In this document: positions 17,427 through 27,776 of the stretch, one piece after another
Layout of the letters: every line of letters begins with the position of its first letter
How positions within the stretch are numbered: the stretch's first letter is position 1
NCBI GenBank assembly: GCA_964342485.1
Contig: CAYFFO010000001.1
Location: 69,344 to 133,343 of the forward strand
Origin: CAYFFO01 sp964342485
GTDB taxonomy: Bacteria > Chloroflexota > Dehalococcoidia > Lucifugimonadales > CAJWER01
Length of the DNA stretch: 64,000 bases
Reading direction: 5' to 3'
Notes under the pieces: model-generated
What the model was told of the DNA's origin: nothing
What the model saw: only the letters and a program-made list of their open reading frames with translations
The model's database searches: none
Made by a program: the position numbers and the translations under genes

Positions 17427-18704
17427 TTACCACAACACCATAGATTCTGAAAATAGGTTTCTTAGCTCTTGTTTTCCTGTAGGAATGGGAGCCAGTTTCG
17501 TAACTCTATGCTGTGGAAGTGTCCCGTTTACCAAGTTATCTATATCTGAATCTACATAACCAAGCGCTTGCAAACCGTTTGGCATACTAATATCTCTTAA
17601 TAAGTCAACTATAGACTGTGATAAAACTGCTCCAGCATTTATTGCCGAGCATTGACTTATATCAGCTCCCATTAAATTAGCGGCTGTCAAATGTCTTTGT
17701 GGATCAGAACTAGCCGTGTAACGAAATACGGCTGGAGCGTTAACTGCAACTGACAGGCCATGAGGGATAATCGGATGGGTATTGGGATATCCATCTGGTT
17801 GGTAGTCTCTTACCATGCCTGAAACAGGGTACGACATACCATGTGGTAGATGACAGCCAGCATTCCCAAATCCGACACCAGCGAAACTTGCTGCCAATAT
17901 CATCTGGCTACGAGCTTCTTTATCAGTAGGGTCATTAACGGCTGTCCTTATATTTTTGGCAACCATCTCAATTGCCTTCATCGACCAAACATCACTAATC
18001 GGATTTGCTCCCTGATAAGCAGGCCTTTGACCCGGATTGTCCGGCGCATCACGGTTGATATACTTTAAAGCCGTATATGATTCAAGCCCGTGACAAAGTA
18101 CGTCTAGCCCACTGCATGCTACGACCATTGGGTGTAACGTTTCAGTATTAATAGGGTCCACTAGTCCCATTGTAGGCCTCAACAACCTATGTGCAATTCC
18201 CGTCTTAGCATGAATCTCATGGAAGTCAAATATGGCCACGCCCGTTGTCTCACTACCAGTTCCAGAAGTGGTAGGGACGGCGATTAATGGTTTTAATGGA
18301 CCAGGCACTGTTTTGCCCAAGCCTATTGGAGAGTTTACAAAAGTAAGAAAATCTTCAGGGTAGCTTGAATACAGGTTAGCAGCTTTTGCCGTATCAATGG
18401 TTGATCCGCCTCCCACAGCAACAAACCCATCAAACTTTCCTTCAATTGCAAAGGAGATTGCTTCCTTGAAAGATTTATCGGTCGGCTCAACTCTAACATT
18501 ACCAAATATTACATACTCTATAGATTCATCTTCTAAAGAATTAATAGCCCGAACTACAACTTGGCTGTCCATTAAATCAGGGTCAGTCAAAAGCATTATT
18601 CTACGACATCCCATACGCTTAATTTCAAATCCCAACTCTCGAGTTACACCTGGTCCGAACTTAATACTGGTCGTGTCTATAGAAAACGCCGTCTCTTTAT
18701 TCAA
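17427..18704 (-). CDS. Fe-dependent dehydrogenase, hydroxyacid-oxoacid transhydrogenase type
   Basis: A 425-residue group III iron alcohol dehydrogenase. The NAD-binding GGGSTIDTAKAA, the GLGKTVPGPLKPLIAVPTTS run and the metal-site HLPHGMSYPV are clear. The insert KYINRDAPDNPGQRPAYQGA and the total length point to the ADHFE1/hydroxyacid-oxoacid transhydrogenase branch, which couples oxidation of 4-hydroxybutyrate to reduction of 2-oxoglutarate without releasing NADH. That assignment rests on recalled family features. It lies directly upstream of the enolase-superfamily gene on the same strand, 59 bp apart. Confidence 0.87.
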   Translation of the reverse strand: MNKETAFSIDTTSIKFGPGVTRELGFEIKRMGCRRIMLLTDPDLMDSQVVVRAINSLEDESIEYVIFGNVRVEPTDKSFKEAISFAIEGKFDGFVAVGGGSTIDTAKAANLYSSYPEDFLTFVNSPIGLGKTVPGPLKPLIAVPTTSGTGSETTGVAIFDFHEIHAKTGIAHRLLRPTMGLVDPINTETLHPMVVACSGLDVLCHGLESYTALKYINRDAPDNPGQRPAYQGANPISDVWSMKAIEMVAKNIRTAVNDPTDKEARSQMILAASFAGVGFGNAGCHLPHGMSYPVSGMVRDYQPDGYPNTHPIIPHGLSVAVNAPAVFRYTASSDPQRHLTAANLMGADISQCSAINAGAVLSQSIVDLLRDISMPNGLQALGYVDSDIDNLVNGTLPQHRVTKLAPIPTGKQELRNLFSESMVLW

Positions 18705-18784
18705 TATGATTTGACCTTGTTATTATTAACTGAACAAGCACTAAATAGGCGGTTCAAATTTAGTTAGATTATGAATTTGGATAT

Positions 18785-19024
18785 TTATCCATTACTCACT
18801 GACAGGCAGGTTACGGTTCTAACTATTCCATCAATATTGTGAATTTGTGTTGACACTAAATTTCCAACCTCGTTAAGATCTGATGCTGAGGCTACCGCTA
18901 TTATGTCATACGGTCCAGTCACAGAATCAACAGACCTGATCGGTTGTAAATCAGATAGTTGCCTGGCAACATCTCTAGACTTGCCTACAGCTGTTTCGAT
19001 AAGAATAAAAGCCTTCGTTTCCAT
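18785..19024 (-). CDS. Stand-alone Lrp/AsnC ligand-binding (RAM) domain protein
   Basis: A 79-residue protein made only of the RAM domain: an alpha-beta fold with the pattern 'AFILIET..G......V...L........D.VTGPYDIIA....D...L...V...I..I.GV..T'. There is no helix-turn-helix, so it cannot bind DNA like full Lrp. Such proteins form rings that bind amino acids at subunit interfaces and may modulate partner regulators. The start at 19024 (METKAFIL) is set by AGGAGG at 5 nt; a longer reading to 19090 lacks a site. It diverges from the flavoprotein gene. Confidence 0.85.
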   Translation of the reverse strand: METKAFILIETAVGKSRDVARQLSDLQPIRSVDSVTGPYDIIAVASASDLNEVGNLVSTQIHNIDGIVRTVTCLSVSNG

Positions 19025-19217
19025 AAATACCTCCTTGGCTGCTTTTTTAAATAGCATTACGATCATCTTGCCGCGAGACTTGGACAGCAAATTCTAATTC
19101 TCGTTAATCAAAGTGTCAACGCCTTTGTAGCTATTTTACCTTTTCTTGTAGATAAATTTCGCTTGGCTAATTGACTGTACGATACACCCAAAATAAAATG
19201 GTTATTGGAGATTAAAC

Positions 19218-20363
19218 ATGACTGGGAAAAAAATTTTAGTTCTTGGTGGAGGTTTTGGTGGAGCTGCAGCCGCTCGTAAAACCAGAAAACTTTTAGGCAC
19301 TGAACATTCTGTAACACTTGTGGATAGGGATCGCAGGACCTATTTATGTGGGTCTTTTCCCATGTTGATTGCAGGTCAAAAAGATCCGGAAAAAGCAAGT
19401 AGATCACTTGGCACACTTGATCAAAGAGGTGTTCGCTTCATTCAGGCTGAAATACAGTCGATAGACACTAAGAACATGAATGTATTGACTAGTGCAGGCG
19501 TGTTGGATTTTGATTTTCTAATAATCGCACTAGGAGCATCATATGATTGGGAAGCTGTACCTGGTTCGAAATCCTCCTACTCCTTCTATAGCATTGATGA
19601 AGCTCTAAACCTCCGAAAGAGAATCCGGAGTTTTCGCAAGGGCAAAATACTGATTTCAGTATCCAGTATTCCATATAAATGCCCTCCCGCACCATTTGAA
19701 ACAGCAATGATTCTCGACTGGATATTCAAACAAAAAGGTGTGCGTAAAGAAATTGATATAGATGTGTATACTCCTGAACCTGCTCCCATTAGAATAGCAG
19801 GGCCAAGTGCGTCATCTCAGTTAATTAAATCTCTAACCAGTAGAGGAATATCTTTGAATACAGGACAATCTATAACAGAAGTTAGCAAAGATGGTAAGGA
19901 AGTGTCTCTTTCAAATGGAACTTCTAAAAATGCTGATTTAGTTATAACAATACCTGTCCATAAATCACCTAACATTGTGTTTGAATCTCAATTAGCTGAA
20001 CCTGGAAAGTGGATAGATGTATCAAAAGCCACTTTGGAAACCAACAGGGAAAATATTTTTGCTATTGGAGATATTACTTCTGTGAAAACAAATAGCGGAT
20101 TTCTGCCAAAGGCTGGTGTATTTGCATATACTGCAGGGGAAGTTGTTGGAACAAATATAGCTGCCAGTATTAACCACGGCGAAAAGGTGGTTTTCCCTGG
20201 AAAAGGTCAGTGTTTTATAGCATATGGAGGATCAAGTGCAGGGGCAATAAAAGGTGACTTTTTTGCAGCTGATCAACCCAAAGTTAAACTTATCCCGCCA
20301 TCAGTTAAGTTATTGAAATCAAAAGAGTATTTTGAACAGCGTTGGCGCAAATTCAAAATTTAG
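19218..20363 (+). CDS. Sulfide:quinone reductase-like FAD oxidoreductase
   Basis: A 381-residue two-dinucleotide-fold flavoprotein. The FAD-binding ILVLGGGFGGAAAAR is at residues 6-20 and the second FAD contact IFAIGDI near 285. The segment PYKCPPAPFETAMILDW carries the Cys-Pro-Pro-Ala-Pro-Glu motif typical of sulfide:quinone reductase and flavocytochrome c sulfide dehydrogenase, where this Cys takes part in sulfide oxidation. Another Cys is in TYLCGSFPML near residue 50. It lacks a signal peptide; membrane attachment would be through a C-terminal amphipathic segment. Its stop lies 9 bp from the convergent sulfite-oxidase-type gene, which suggests a shared sulfur theme but not a shared transcript. 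Confidence 0.82.
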   Translation: MTGKKILVLGGGFGGAAAARKTRKLLGTEHSVTLVDRDRRTYLCGSFPMLIAGQKDPEKASRSLGTLDQRGVRFIQAEIQSIDTKNMNVLTSAGVLDFDFLIIALGASYDWEAVPGSKSSYSFYSIDEALNLRKRIRSFRKGKILISVSSIPYKCPPAPFETAMILDWIFKQKGVRKEIDIDVYTPEPAPIRIAGPSASSQLIKSLTSRGISLNTGQSITEVSKDGKEVSLSNGTSKNADLVITIPVHKSPNIVFESQLAEPGKWIDVSKATLETNRENIFAIGDITSVKTNSGFLPKAGVFAYTAGEVVGTNIAASINHGEKVVFPGKGQCFIAYGGSSAGAIKGDFFAADQPKVKLIPPSVKLLKSKEYFEQRWRKFKI

Positions 20364-20372
20364 CTGGTGTTT

Positions 20373-21482
20373 TCATTCAATATTTACACAAACTCTTTGA
20401 ACACCATTAACAGCATAACCTAACCTGTTCCAAATATTATCCAGTGGCTGTATATTTCCTTTGTCATCACTTGCTCTGACCATCAGTGTATTATGCCCTT
20501 TTTTGTTTGCTTCCCATTTAAATATCCACTGTTGCCAAGTATATTCATGTGATAAATCTGATAATTGAGCCGCGGACCATGTCTTTCCAAAATCGTCACT
20601 TATTTCAACCCTCTCTACTTTACCTGTACCAGACCATGCTAAGCCAGTAATTTTATTTTCACCATAGTTACAAATTTCTCCATGTCTAGGCTTGCTAAAC
20701 AAAGATTTTATTTTCATTGAAGTGAGAGGCAAGGGTTCTGAGTCTTTCTGTTCTATAATATATCGGTCTTTTTGGAAAAATCCTTCATATTTATAATCAA
20801 CCAGTGATATTCTTTTCAACCATTTAACAGAAGCCATTCCATACCACCCTGGAACAACAAGGCGTAACGGATATCCGTGATCTACGGGAAGAGGTTCCCC
20901 GTTCATTTCATATGCCAAGATTGTATCCGGGTGCATGCCTGTTTCTATAGGCAAACTTCTACCGTACGGACTTTCTTTTTTGTGGCCATCGGGGATGCCG
21001 CTGTCTAAACCTTCAAATATTATCTCTTTTACATTTCTTCCTATTCCTAAGGTTTTAAGAATAAGATTTAGCGGTACACCAGCCCATATCGCAGTGCTTA
21101 CCGCACCTCCTTGAAATTTGTTGCCACTAACAGGGGGGTATAGGTCTGTTCTATTGTTACCCGCACATTCCATTGTTACAGGGATTGTTTTGCTTGGCAT
21201 TTCAACAATATCTGAATATGTAAATTCTCCAATACTTTCAACTATTCCATCAACGATTAACTCCCAATTTGATATGTCAACTGAAGGAACATCATAGTGG
21301 TTTCTCGCATAATAGAGTGAATTAGGGGTGAGCCAACTATTAATTGCTTCTATAGGCGTTTCTCCTACAAAAGGCGCTTCGTCAATTGTAACCAGTGCTG
21401 CTGGTTGTGGATGTGGCTGAGTGTGCCAAGGTTCTTTTGTTATCCCTGATGCCTCAGCCTGGCTACACCTGCAATTTCTCAT
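20373..21482 (-). CDS. Sulfite oxidase-type molybdopterin oxidoreductase
   Basis: A 369-residue sulfite-oxidase-family protein. The Mo-ligand Cys106 is in PVTMECAGNNR, followed by the cofactor-binding LRLVVPGWYGMASVKWL, and the C-terminal third (from about 265) is the Ig-like Mo-co dimerisation domain with GLAWSGTGKVERVEIS. It would oxidise sulfite to sulfate or a related substrate at a molybdenum centre. There is no heme domain, as in the plant type and bacterial SorA/SorT. The N-terminus MRNCRCSQAEASG shows no twin-arginine signal, so a cytoplasmic site is likely unless the start is misplaced. It lies tail to tail with the SQR-like flavoprotein. Confidence 0.88.
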   Translation of the reverse strand: MRNCRCSQAEASGITKEPWHTQPHPQPAALVTIDEAPFVGETPIEAINSWLTPNSLYYARNHYDVPSVDISNWELIVDGIVESIGEFTYSDIVEMPSKTIPVTMECAGNNRTDLYPPVSGNKFQGGAVSTAIWAGVPLNLILKTLGIGRNVKEIIFEGLDSGIPDGHKKESPYGRSLPIETGMHPDTILAYEMNGEPLPVDHGYPLRLVVPGWYGMASVKWLKRISLVDYKYEGFFQKDRYIIEQKDSEPLPLTSMKIKSLFSKPRHGEICNYGENKITGLAWSGTGKVERVEISDDFGKTWSAAQLSDLSHEYTWQQWIFKWEANKKGHNTLMVRASDDKGNIQPLDNIWNRLGYAVNGVQRVCVNIE

Positions 21483-21567
21483 TTCCTGCCTCCTTAATTA
21501 ATAGCACTCATTTATTTCTTTTTTAAAATATACTTTCTTGAAAACTTCGACAATTCTATTGTTCTAA

Positions 21568-24500
21568 TTATGATTTAGAACGAACCTTATAAATCGATAC
21601 ATCATCTTTTTTGTACAATTTTTCTAGTGACGAAAACATACCTTCTTCAAATTTTTTAATACCTGCTTCTGGATAATATAGCCTTTCTAGCTGCCCGATA
21701 TATATATAGGATATGCCGTACTTTTCAATAAGCTGATTAGCGATTGATGGTTTATCTGTAGAATAAATAAGGTTGACTTCTTTGGCCCTTTGTTCAATAG
21801 CCCATCTGTAGTCCCAGCGTTGCTGTTCTTGATGCCATCTCCATCCAATCACATTAGGCAAGCCAGTATAAGCAGAGACACGCCCCCCCCAACGATAATT
21901 AGGAGTTAATCCTTCAAGTATTATATGCGAACCTTCTATATTTTCTCTAATCCAACTAATTGCTTCATAATCTTCTTTAAGGTCTATTTCACCTTTTTGG
22001 TCTTTATATACACTGCTTTTCATATATTCCATACCATTTAACGTTAAGGGAAGTGTTTTAAATCTTGTTTTTAGCCTACTTTGAGTACCCAATACTGGAT
22101 ATATTGAAACTCCTATCAAAAGGATTCCTAGAACTGCCATCCATGTCGCGCTTCTGACTTTTAATAAACGGCCGAAACGGTAACCTGCTGAATCAGAATT
22201 CAGGATTTTAATTATTAGAGCGCTAGAGACTATTGCCAGAAGAACCCATACTTGAAGATAAAACTTGAACACAGTATTCATTCTATCTATATCACCTGAA
22301 ACCCTAATTATGTCCACGGCTATAACTATAGCCATAGCCGTCCCAGCTAAAATCATGACGAAGGCCATATCGCGACGATCTATCCGATTTGATCTCAAGA
22401 GTTTTCTAAATGTTAGAAGTATTCCAGCTAGTATGAATGCTGCCACAGGTATGGTGCTTCCCATTAAGTCAAAGACAGTCGAACATATTAAATATCCCAG
22501 AAGTACTGCTACTGTGACCAGGCCTGCCAACCTCTTTTTGTCAATCCTAGAAGAAATCTCCGGGTCTTTTGAGTACAACAAGGCTAACCGCGTTTTCACT
22601 TTCTTTGCCAATTTATCCCAGTAAGACATTGAATCGATTACTAAGAAAGTACTGATTATGAATATAAAAAGTCCGTTAATCAATAAAAATTGTGACAGTT
22701 TTGTTGTATTCGTTGTTGGTTCAATTCCAATGAAAAAAGCTTCGTAGAACCAATGATACGGGAGAAATACAAGGTATCCGCTCAGATAAACCACACCTAT
22801 CTTGACAGTGGATTTAATTAATACGGTTAGGCTGGGACCGCCATGATTAAAGTATTCGTATACCAAAACTGCTACAGAAGCGATTAATAGATACGTTGGA
22901 AAATCCCACGTGTTAATAACCCTAAGTGAACCAACAACCACGCCAAGTACAATTAAACGTGCTAAATTTAGACGAGAATTCACAAACCAGTTCTTATTAT
23001 TATAAACCTGTTTTTCAGCTGCTCCACGGATAATAGTAAGAGATAGTGCAACTGCAAGAATTGTGAATGGAATTGCCATCATATGTGCATGCAGGTCTCC
23101 GAAAAGATAGGTAAAAAATGGAAACTCCGTTATCTCATGGCCTGGAGGATCTGGCCCCATCATGCGAGTACTTCGCCAAAAATCAAATTCTCCTAAATTA
23201 GCCCCATTTGAAACTTTATCCCATAACCGAGTAATTATCTGTACCCCTCCATCAAGATTACCCAAGACTGTTATTAGCATGGCCCCTGATACACCTGCGA
23301 GCATGGGCCTGTATCCATTATCAACTTTATTGAACGGCCCACTAGCTAAATTGTAGGCAAGGCTATAGCCCGTACCTGCTGTCATTGCAAAAAACAATGG
23401 TATTGCTAAATTAAATGCGATATTAGGTTCCACACTTGTAAAATGTATTAAGGTTGCAACTATAAAATAGCCAAAGTAGTAATAGTTTATATATCCTCCT
23501 GCAAACCAGGGATCATACGGGGGCATGTATGTAGATTTAACAGTGGCCGTTAGATATGCTAACTCCATTGGTTTTTCTCCTCCAAGGTGAGGGTGCCATA
23601 AGTCAGGATTAGCCATTCGAACAACTACAAAGCTTAAAAAGGCTAACAAAAATACAATCTCTGCAATCAATATTTGCCGCCATGCCTGCCTTAAAAGCAA
23701 ATAAATCTCATTTCTTTTATTCAATAGAGTCATAAATGAGATTAGCATCAGGAAAATTATTGATATCCATATGCTCTTCTGTGAGAAAGCCACCAAGTGA
23801 TAACTAGCCATTGTCCATGTTAATATGCTCACTGCGAGTAATCCTATTGGCTTTGCCAAAAGATACCCTAAATCCCGCATATTTTTAAACAGAAGTACCG
23901 TAATTGGTATCATAAGAAATGATAATAATTCTATAATCACTACCCAAGAAAAAATTGGGTATCTTGACACCCAGCTATCATTTCCAAATATATTATTCCA
24001 AGTCCCTCCCTTCTGCTGTAAATTAGCTTTGTTATTAGAAAACATTAGGCCTATATCCTTTTTTAATACCACCAATCCATCGCCAATGAGGATATTTCTT
24101 ATCTCTTTCATTGACTTTCTTTCTTTGTTTTCGAAAACGATTACCATCGGGTGATCGTAAACAGTGAAACTTTCATCAGCAAATCCTAAATTTATAACTA
24201 ACCCTTCAAGGCCAATCCAGGGTTTAAAATTCTTATTAGTAAGACCAGGTCTTGAAAATGTATCGTCAACAATCGTTATCCCCATAAGATTGGGATATGA
24301 CGTGTCAGTGTGGACTACCTGATACCCCAGCTTGCCCGAAAAAAGAAAATCGTAGTATTTGGTGGTTATCGGATACCTGTCTTTTAGCCTAGGTATTGTT
24401 CCATATAGTCGATTGCTATAAAAGACTAGAAAATCTGCTTCTTGCAGCTCTTTAGCAATGTTTTGTATTTTAAATTTTGTGTCTTCGTTGTATAGCTGTA

Positions 24501-25856
24501 ATTCTCTTATTTCATAGTCGTAAAGACTTGGGATTCCTTCCTCCCAATGTTCCTTAAGAATTACAGAGCCCCCTTGCACATTATCGTTAATCCATGTAGA
24601 TGCACTTACGGCTGGATGGTCTTTTAAGTAAACTCGTGAATATGAAAAAGCATAAAAAGCTGTGGCAATCAATATAAAGGCAAAAAAAGACAACAAGATA
24701 GGCAATAATTTCGGCCAATTCTTTAACGTTATCTTCAATAAATCAAACAACATTGCAGATCCAAACAAAATAAGAAACGGGGTTACAGGTATTAAATATC
24801 TCAAGAATTTTACGTGAAAAGATCCTGTAATCAGAATGTATGGAACAACCCATGCCAAAATAACAACTATCTCCCGAGACTTCTTTGATCTAAACGGTAA
24901 GGTTGATAACAACGATAAAATCGATACGCTTATTGCCAGTATTACCGCAAGGTTGCTGTTCGATAAAATCAGTAACATAGCCGGGAAAACCCATCCTAAT
25001 ACGAGATATGATGCACCTAGCTTTAAAGTTAAACCTCGTAACGAAACATAGATTAATCCAGCCCAGGCAATTATGCCTAGAGGGATGCCTAGGCCCCACA
25101 TTGACAGCTGTTTAACCTGATACCAATACGGCAACGTATCCGCATATTGTCTTGTATAGGGATAATCCCTAATACCCCTAACCATTTCAGCCTGCTCGGT
25201 TATATCTGCTACAAACTTAGTAAAATCTATAAAAGCATATGGTTGTGTTATTGTAAAAGTAGCTAGTAAACCAATTATTCCAATAGCAAAACGAGATGCT
25301 GAGGCGGATATATGTGGAACGATATTGTTGGAATTATCACCACCATATTGGTTTAAACAATATATTAGATGAGCCATTCCAAACGATAATAAAATAGGAG
25401 CTATGCTTATCTTTGTAGCTAGACCCATTCCTACTATGCAGCCAGCTGCTAATGAGTCTTGCTTTCTTCCGTTTTTCGCTACCCTAATCAGGAAAAAGAT
25501 CGTAATGATAACAGTTAGGGCTGCAATCGTGTCAACAGCAAAAAAGTGGCTTAGTTGTATATGTATTACAGACAATGCAACAAGTGCTGCTGCCAGTAAT
25601 CCTTCTCTGCGACCATATATTGCTGATCCAACAAAAAACACTGTAGCAACCGTGGCTGTATCTGCTATAACAGATATGATTCTTCCAAGCATTCTCAAAT
25701 CTGTTATTTCTATATTTAAAAGTTGTGACACAGCCAACTGGCTACATTTCAAGAAATACAAAGGGAAACTGCCATAAGGAAACCATCGAGGGTTCCATGT
25801 ACTCTCGTCTTTAATCAGTAAAGATTTTAATTCTGTAATACTTGGAAAAGATATTT
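21568..25856 (-). CDS. Giant membrane protein: GT39-like + DUF2298 (5' end in gap)
   Basis: At least 1,428 residues and some 25-30 hydrophobic segments. The N-terminal half resembles a dolichyl-phosphate-mannose:protein-mannosyltransferase-like GT-C unit: STWNPRWFPYGSFPLYFL, then SVIHIQLSHFFAVDT. The second half is a DUF2298 domain, recognised by NPDLWHPHLGGEKPMELAY, PPYDPWFAGGYINYYYFGYF and the terminal NYRWGGRVSAYTGLPNVIGW. The two are fused in one polypeptide. It probably transfers a lipid-linked sugar on the outer side of the membrane, but no member is biochemically settled as far as I know. The first TTG in frame is at 25761, yet clear family sequence continues upstream to the N gap, so the true start is missing. 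It is last in the leftward run from obgE. Confidence 0.85.
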
Positions 25857-25956
25857 NNNNNNNNNNNNNNNNNNNNNNNNNNNNNNNNNNNNNNNNNNNN
25901 NNNNNNNNNNNNNNNNNNNNNNNNNNNNNNNNNNNNNNNNNNNNNNNNNNNNNNNN
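25857..25956. other. Assembly gap, 100 N
   Basis: Exactly 100 N between the histidine phosphatase and the GT39/DUF2298 gene. Flanks do not overlap. The C-terminus of the first and N-terminus of the second are missing, so the true gap is probably at least a few hundred bases. Confidence 0.95.
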
Positions 25957-26555
25957 GCACTGTGTTGATATTTAGTTTCCAGTCTATTCCACCTTTGCTT
26001 ATCAATTGAAAATTCAAATATAGCTGTATTGCCTATTTGAATACCCCACGTATATGTTGATCCCATCAATACCGAGATCATGTGCTGTATGAACCCACCG
26101 TGACTCACTAACAAAATAGAATCTGCCTGTTCATGTTTATTAAAAATATGTTCAATTACCCTTGTAGCTCTTTTTCTTCTGTCTAAAAGTGACTCTGCTC
26201 CTTCAACGCCTTCCAGCTGGCGAGTTTTTTCCAAATCGATATCAATTTCAGGATGGGAAAAGGCTATTTCGTCCCACGTCAAACCTGACACTATTCCGAC
26301 ATCGTACTCCATTAAATCTTTCCAATGTTTGGGTTTGACCACCCAGCTTTCCCCAATTATCTCTGCTGTTTGCAAAGTTCTTTTAAGTGGGCTTACATAA
26401 AAGTGTGTTGGTTCATAAGATTCCTTAAACAATCGATCTCTAAGCAAAGCTGATTGTTCCAATCCTTCTTGTGATAAATCAAAGTCCGCTCTGCCCTGTA
26501 GCCTGCCCTCAGCATTAGCTGCGGTCTGTGCATGTCTAACCAAAACAAGTTTCAT
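25957..26555 (-). CDS. Histidine phosphatase family protein (3' end in gap)
   Basis: About 199 residues are visible of a phosphoglycerate-mutase-like phosphatase. The phosphohistidine motif LVRHAQTAAN is at the N-terminus (His8), the second catalytic His is in ILLVSHGGFIQHM, and Arg/Glu of the pocket are in SPLKRTLQTAE and MEYDVG. Family members dephosphorylate sugar phosphates, nucleotides or cobalamin precursors such as alpha-ribazole phosphate; the sequence does not decide which. Its ATG overlaps the pyrE stop (ATGA at 26552-26555), so translation is coupled. The frame appears to continue across the N run only by chance. Confidence 0.88.
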
Positions 26556-27148
26556 ATTGTTTGTATACCTGATTTAATTTTACCCTCTACATCTGCATCT
26601 AGAAAGGTAATAAAATCGTACCCTTTACTTTTAATAAGGTCGCTACCTCCCATATGTCTATCAAGTATGGAAATTACTTTTACTACTTCCCCTCCTGATT
26701 CTTCTACCCGCTCAATAGCTCTTAACAAACTACCCCCTGTGCTGCATGTATCATCCACTACTGCTACCCTATCACCCTTTTCTAAAATACCCTCGATTAT
26801 TTTTCCAGTACCGTGCTTTTTAGCCTCATTTCTAATAATTACCGCACCTATAGGACAACCCTGGAGATAGCTTAGTGCTGAAACAGCTGCAACTATTGGT
26901 ACTGCGGCTATTGCTGGCCCGGCTGTAACCCTCACTTTACTTTCCACCAAGATATTTATAACAGCGTTAGCAACAAGATAAGATCCCTCTGGATCAAGCG
27001 TAAGAAGACGTCCATCAAAATAGTATTTACTTTTTTTACCAGAAGTTAAAATAAAATCTCCGTATTTTAGTGCACCTAAGCTTGTTGCTAAATCTAATAT
27101 ACGTTTTGGGTAATTAACTGAATCTTTTAACCCTTCTAGATTATTCAA
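26552..27148 (-). CDS. pyrE: Orotate phosphoribosyltransferase
   Basis: About 198 residues, type I phosphoribosyltransferase fold. It joins orotate to PRPP to form OMP in pyrimidine synthesis. The PRPP-binding motif VAVVDDTCSTGGS is plain, preceded by SKYYFDGRLL (orotate side) and the GPAIAAVPIVAAV segment. The start is a choice: TTG at 27148 has GGGAGG 6 nt upstream and begins directly after the nadD stop, while an ATG at 27175 would overlap nadD by 26 bp without a good site. I prefer 27148. It is separated from the other pyr genes (32362-39922) and sits in the obgE-nadD run instead. No PyrR-type element is seen before it. Confidence 0.92.
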   Translation of the reverse strand: MNNLEGLKDSVNYPKRILDLATSLGALKYGDFILTSGKKSKYYFDGRLLTLDPEGSYLVANAVINILVESKVRVTAGPAIAAVPIVAAVSALSYLQGCPIGAVIIRNEAKKHGTGKIIEGILEKGDRVAVVDDTCSTGGSLLRAIERVEESGGEVVKVISILDRHMGGSDLIKSKGYDFITFLDADVEGKIKSGIQTI

Positions 27149-27149
27149 C

Positions 27150-27776
27150 CTATCCCTCCCGTTTATAGAGGCCATGTTCTAAGATATACTCTTCTACATC
27201 TTTGGGCACAAGATTATTTATGCTTTGTTTTAATTTTATTCTCTCTCTTATATCTGTGCTTGTAATTCCTGATATGCTTTTATCGATCACAACTGCTTCA
27301 TCAAATACACGAATATCTTTATTCTCTTGATATTGTGTTGAAAATTCTTCATATCCCGGCCTGGCTACTGCAACTATCCGCACAAGTTTTAATAATCGAT
27401 CTGAATTTTTCCATCTGTGAAATTCTTTGATCGCATCCCATCCTAAAATAAGATAAATCGTTTTGGTCTCTAGTTTGTCTTTAGTTAGATCTAAAATTGT
27501 TTCATAGGTATAAGTAGGACCACTTCTTTTAATCTCCATATCTGAAAAACTAAATTCTTCTATTCCTGCTATACCAAGCTCAAGCATCTTCAACCTATGG
27601 TGAGCGGATGAAACAGATTTCTTCGATTTCATCCATGGGTTACCTGCGGGTATAAACAAAATCCTCTTTAATTTCAATGTACTTGCTACCTTCTTGCCGA
27701 GAGCAATATGGCCATAGTGTATGGGATCAAATGTCCCTCCTAGTACCCCAATTCTCCTTCCTATTCCCATATCCAT
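27150..27776 (-). CDS. nadD: Nicotinate-nucleotide adenylyltransferase
   Basis: A 208-residue nucleotidyltransferase that adds AMP to nicotinate mononucleotide in NAD synthesis. The N-terminal GGTFDPIHYGHIALG holds the HxGH ATP-binding signature and SGITSTDIRERI the C-terminal ISSTxxR-like motif. FIPAGNPWMKSKKSVSSAHHRLKML matches the substrate loop of bacterial NadD. Its first codons overlap the end of obgE by 16 bp and pyrE starts right after it. The obgE-nadD neighbourhood is common in bacteria and supports both calls. Confidence 0.95.
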   Translation of the reverse strand: MDMGIGRRIGVLGGTFDPIHYGHIALGKKVASTLKLKRILFIPAGNPWMKSKKSVSSAHHRLKMLELGIAGIEEFSFSDMEIKRSGPTYTYETILDLTKDKLETKTIYLILGWDAIKEFHRWKNSDRLLKLVRIVAVARPGYEEFSTQYQENKDIRVFDEAVVIDKSISGITSTDIRERIKLKQSINNLVPKDVEEYILEHGLYKREG

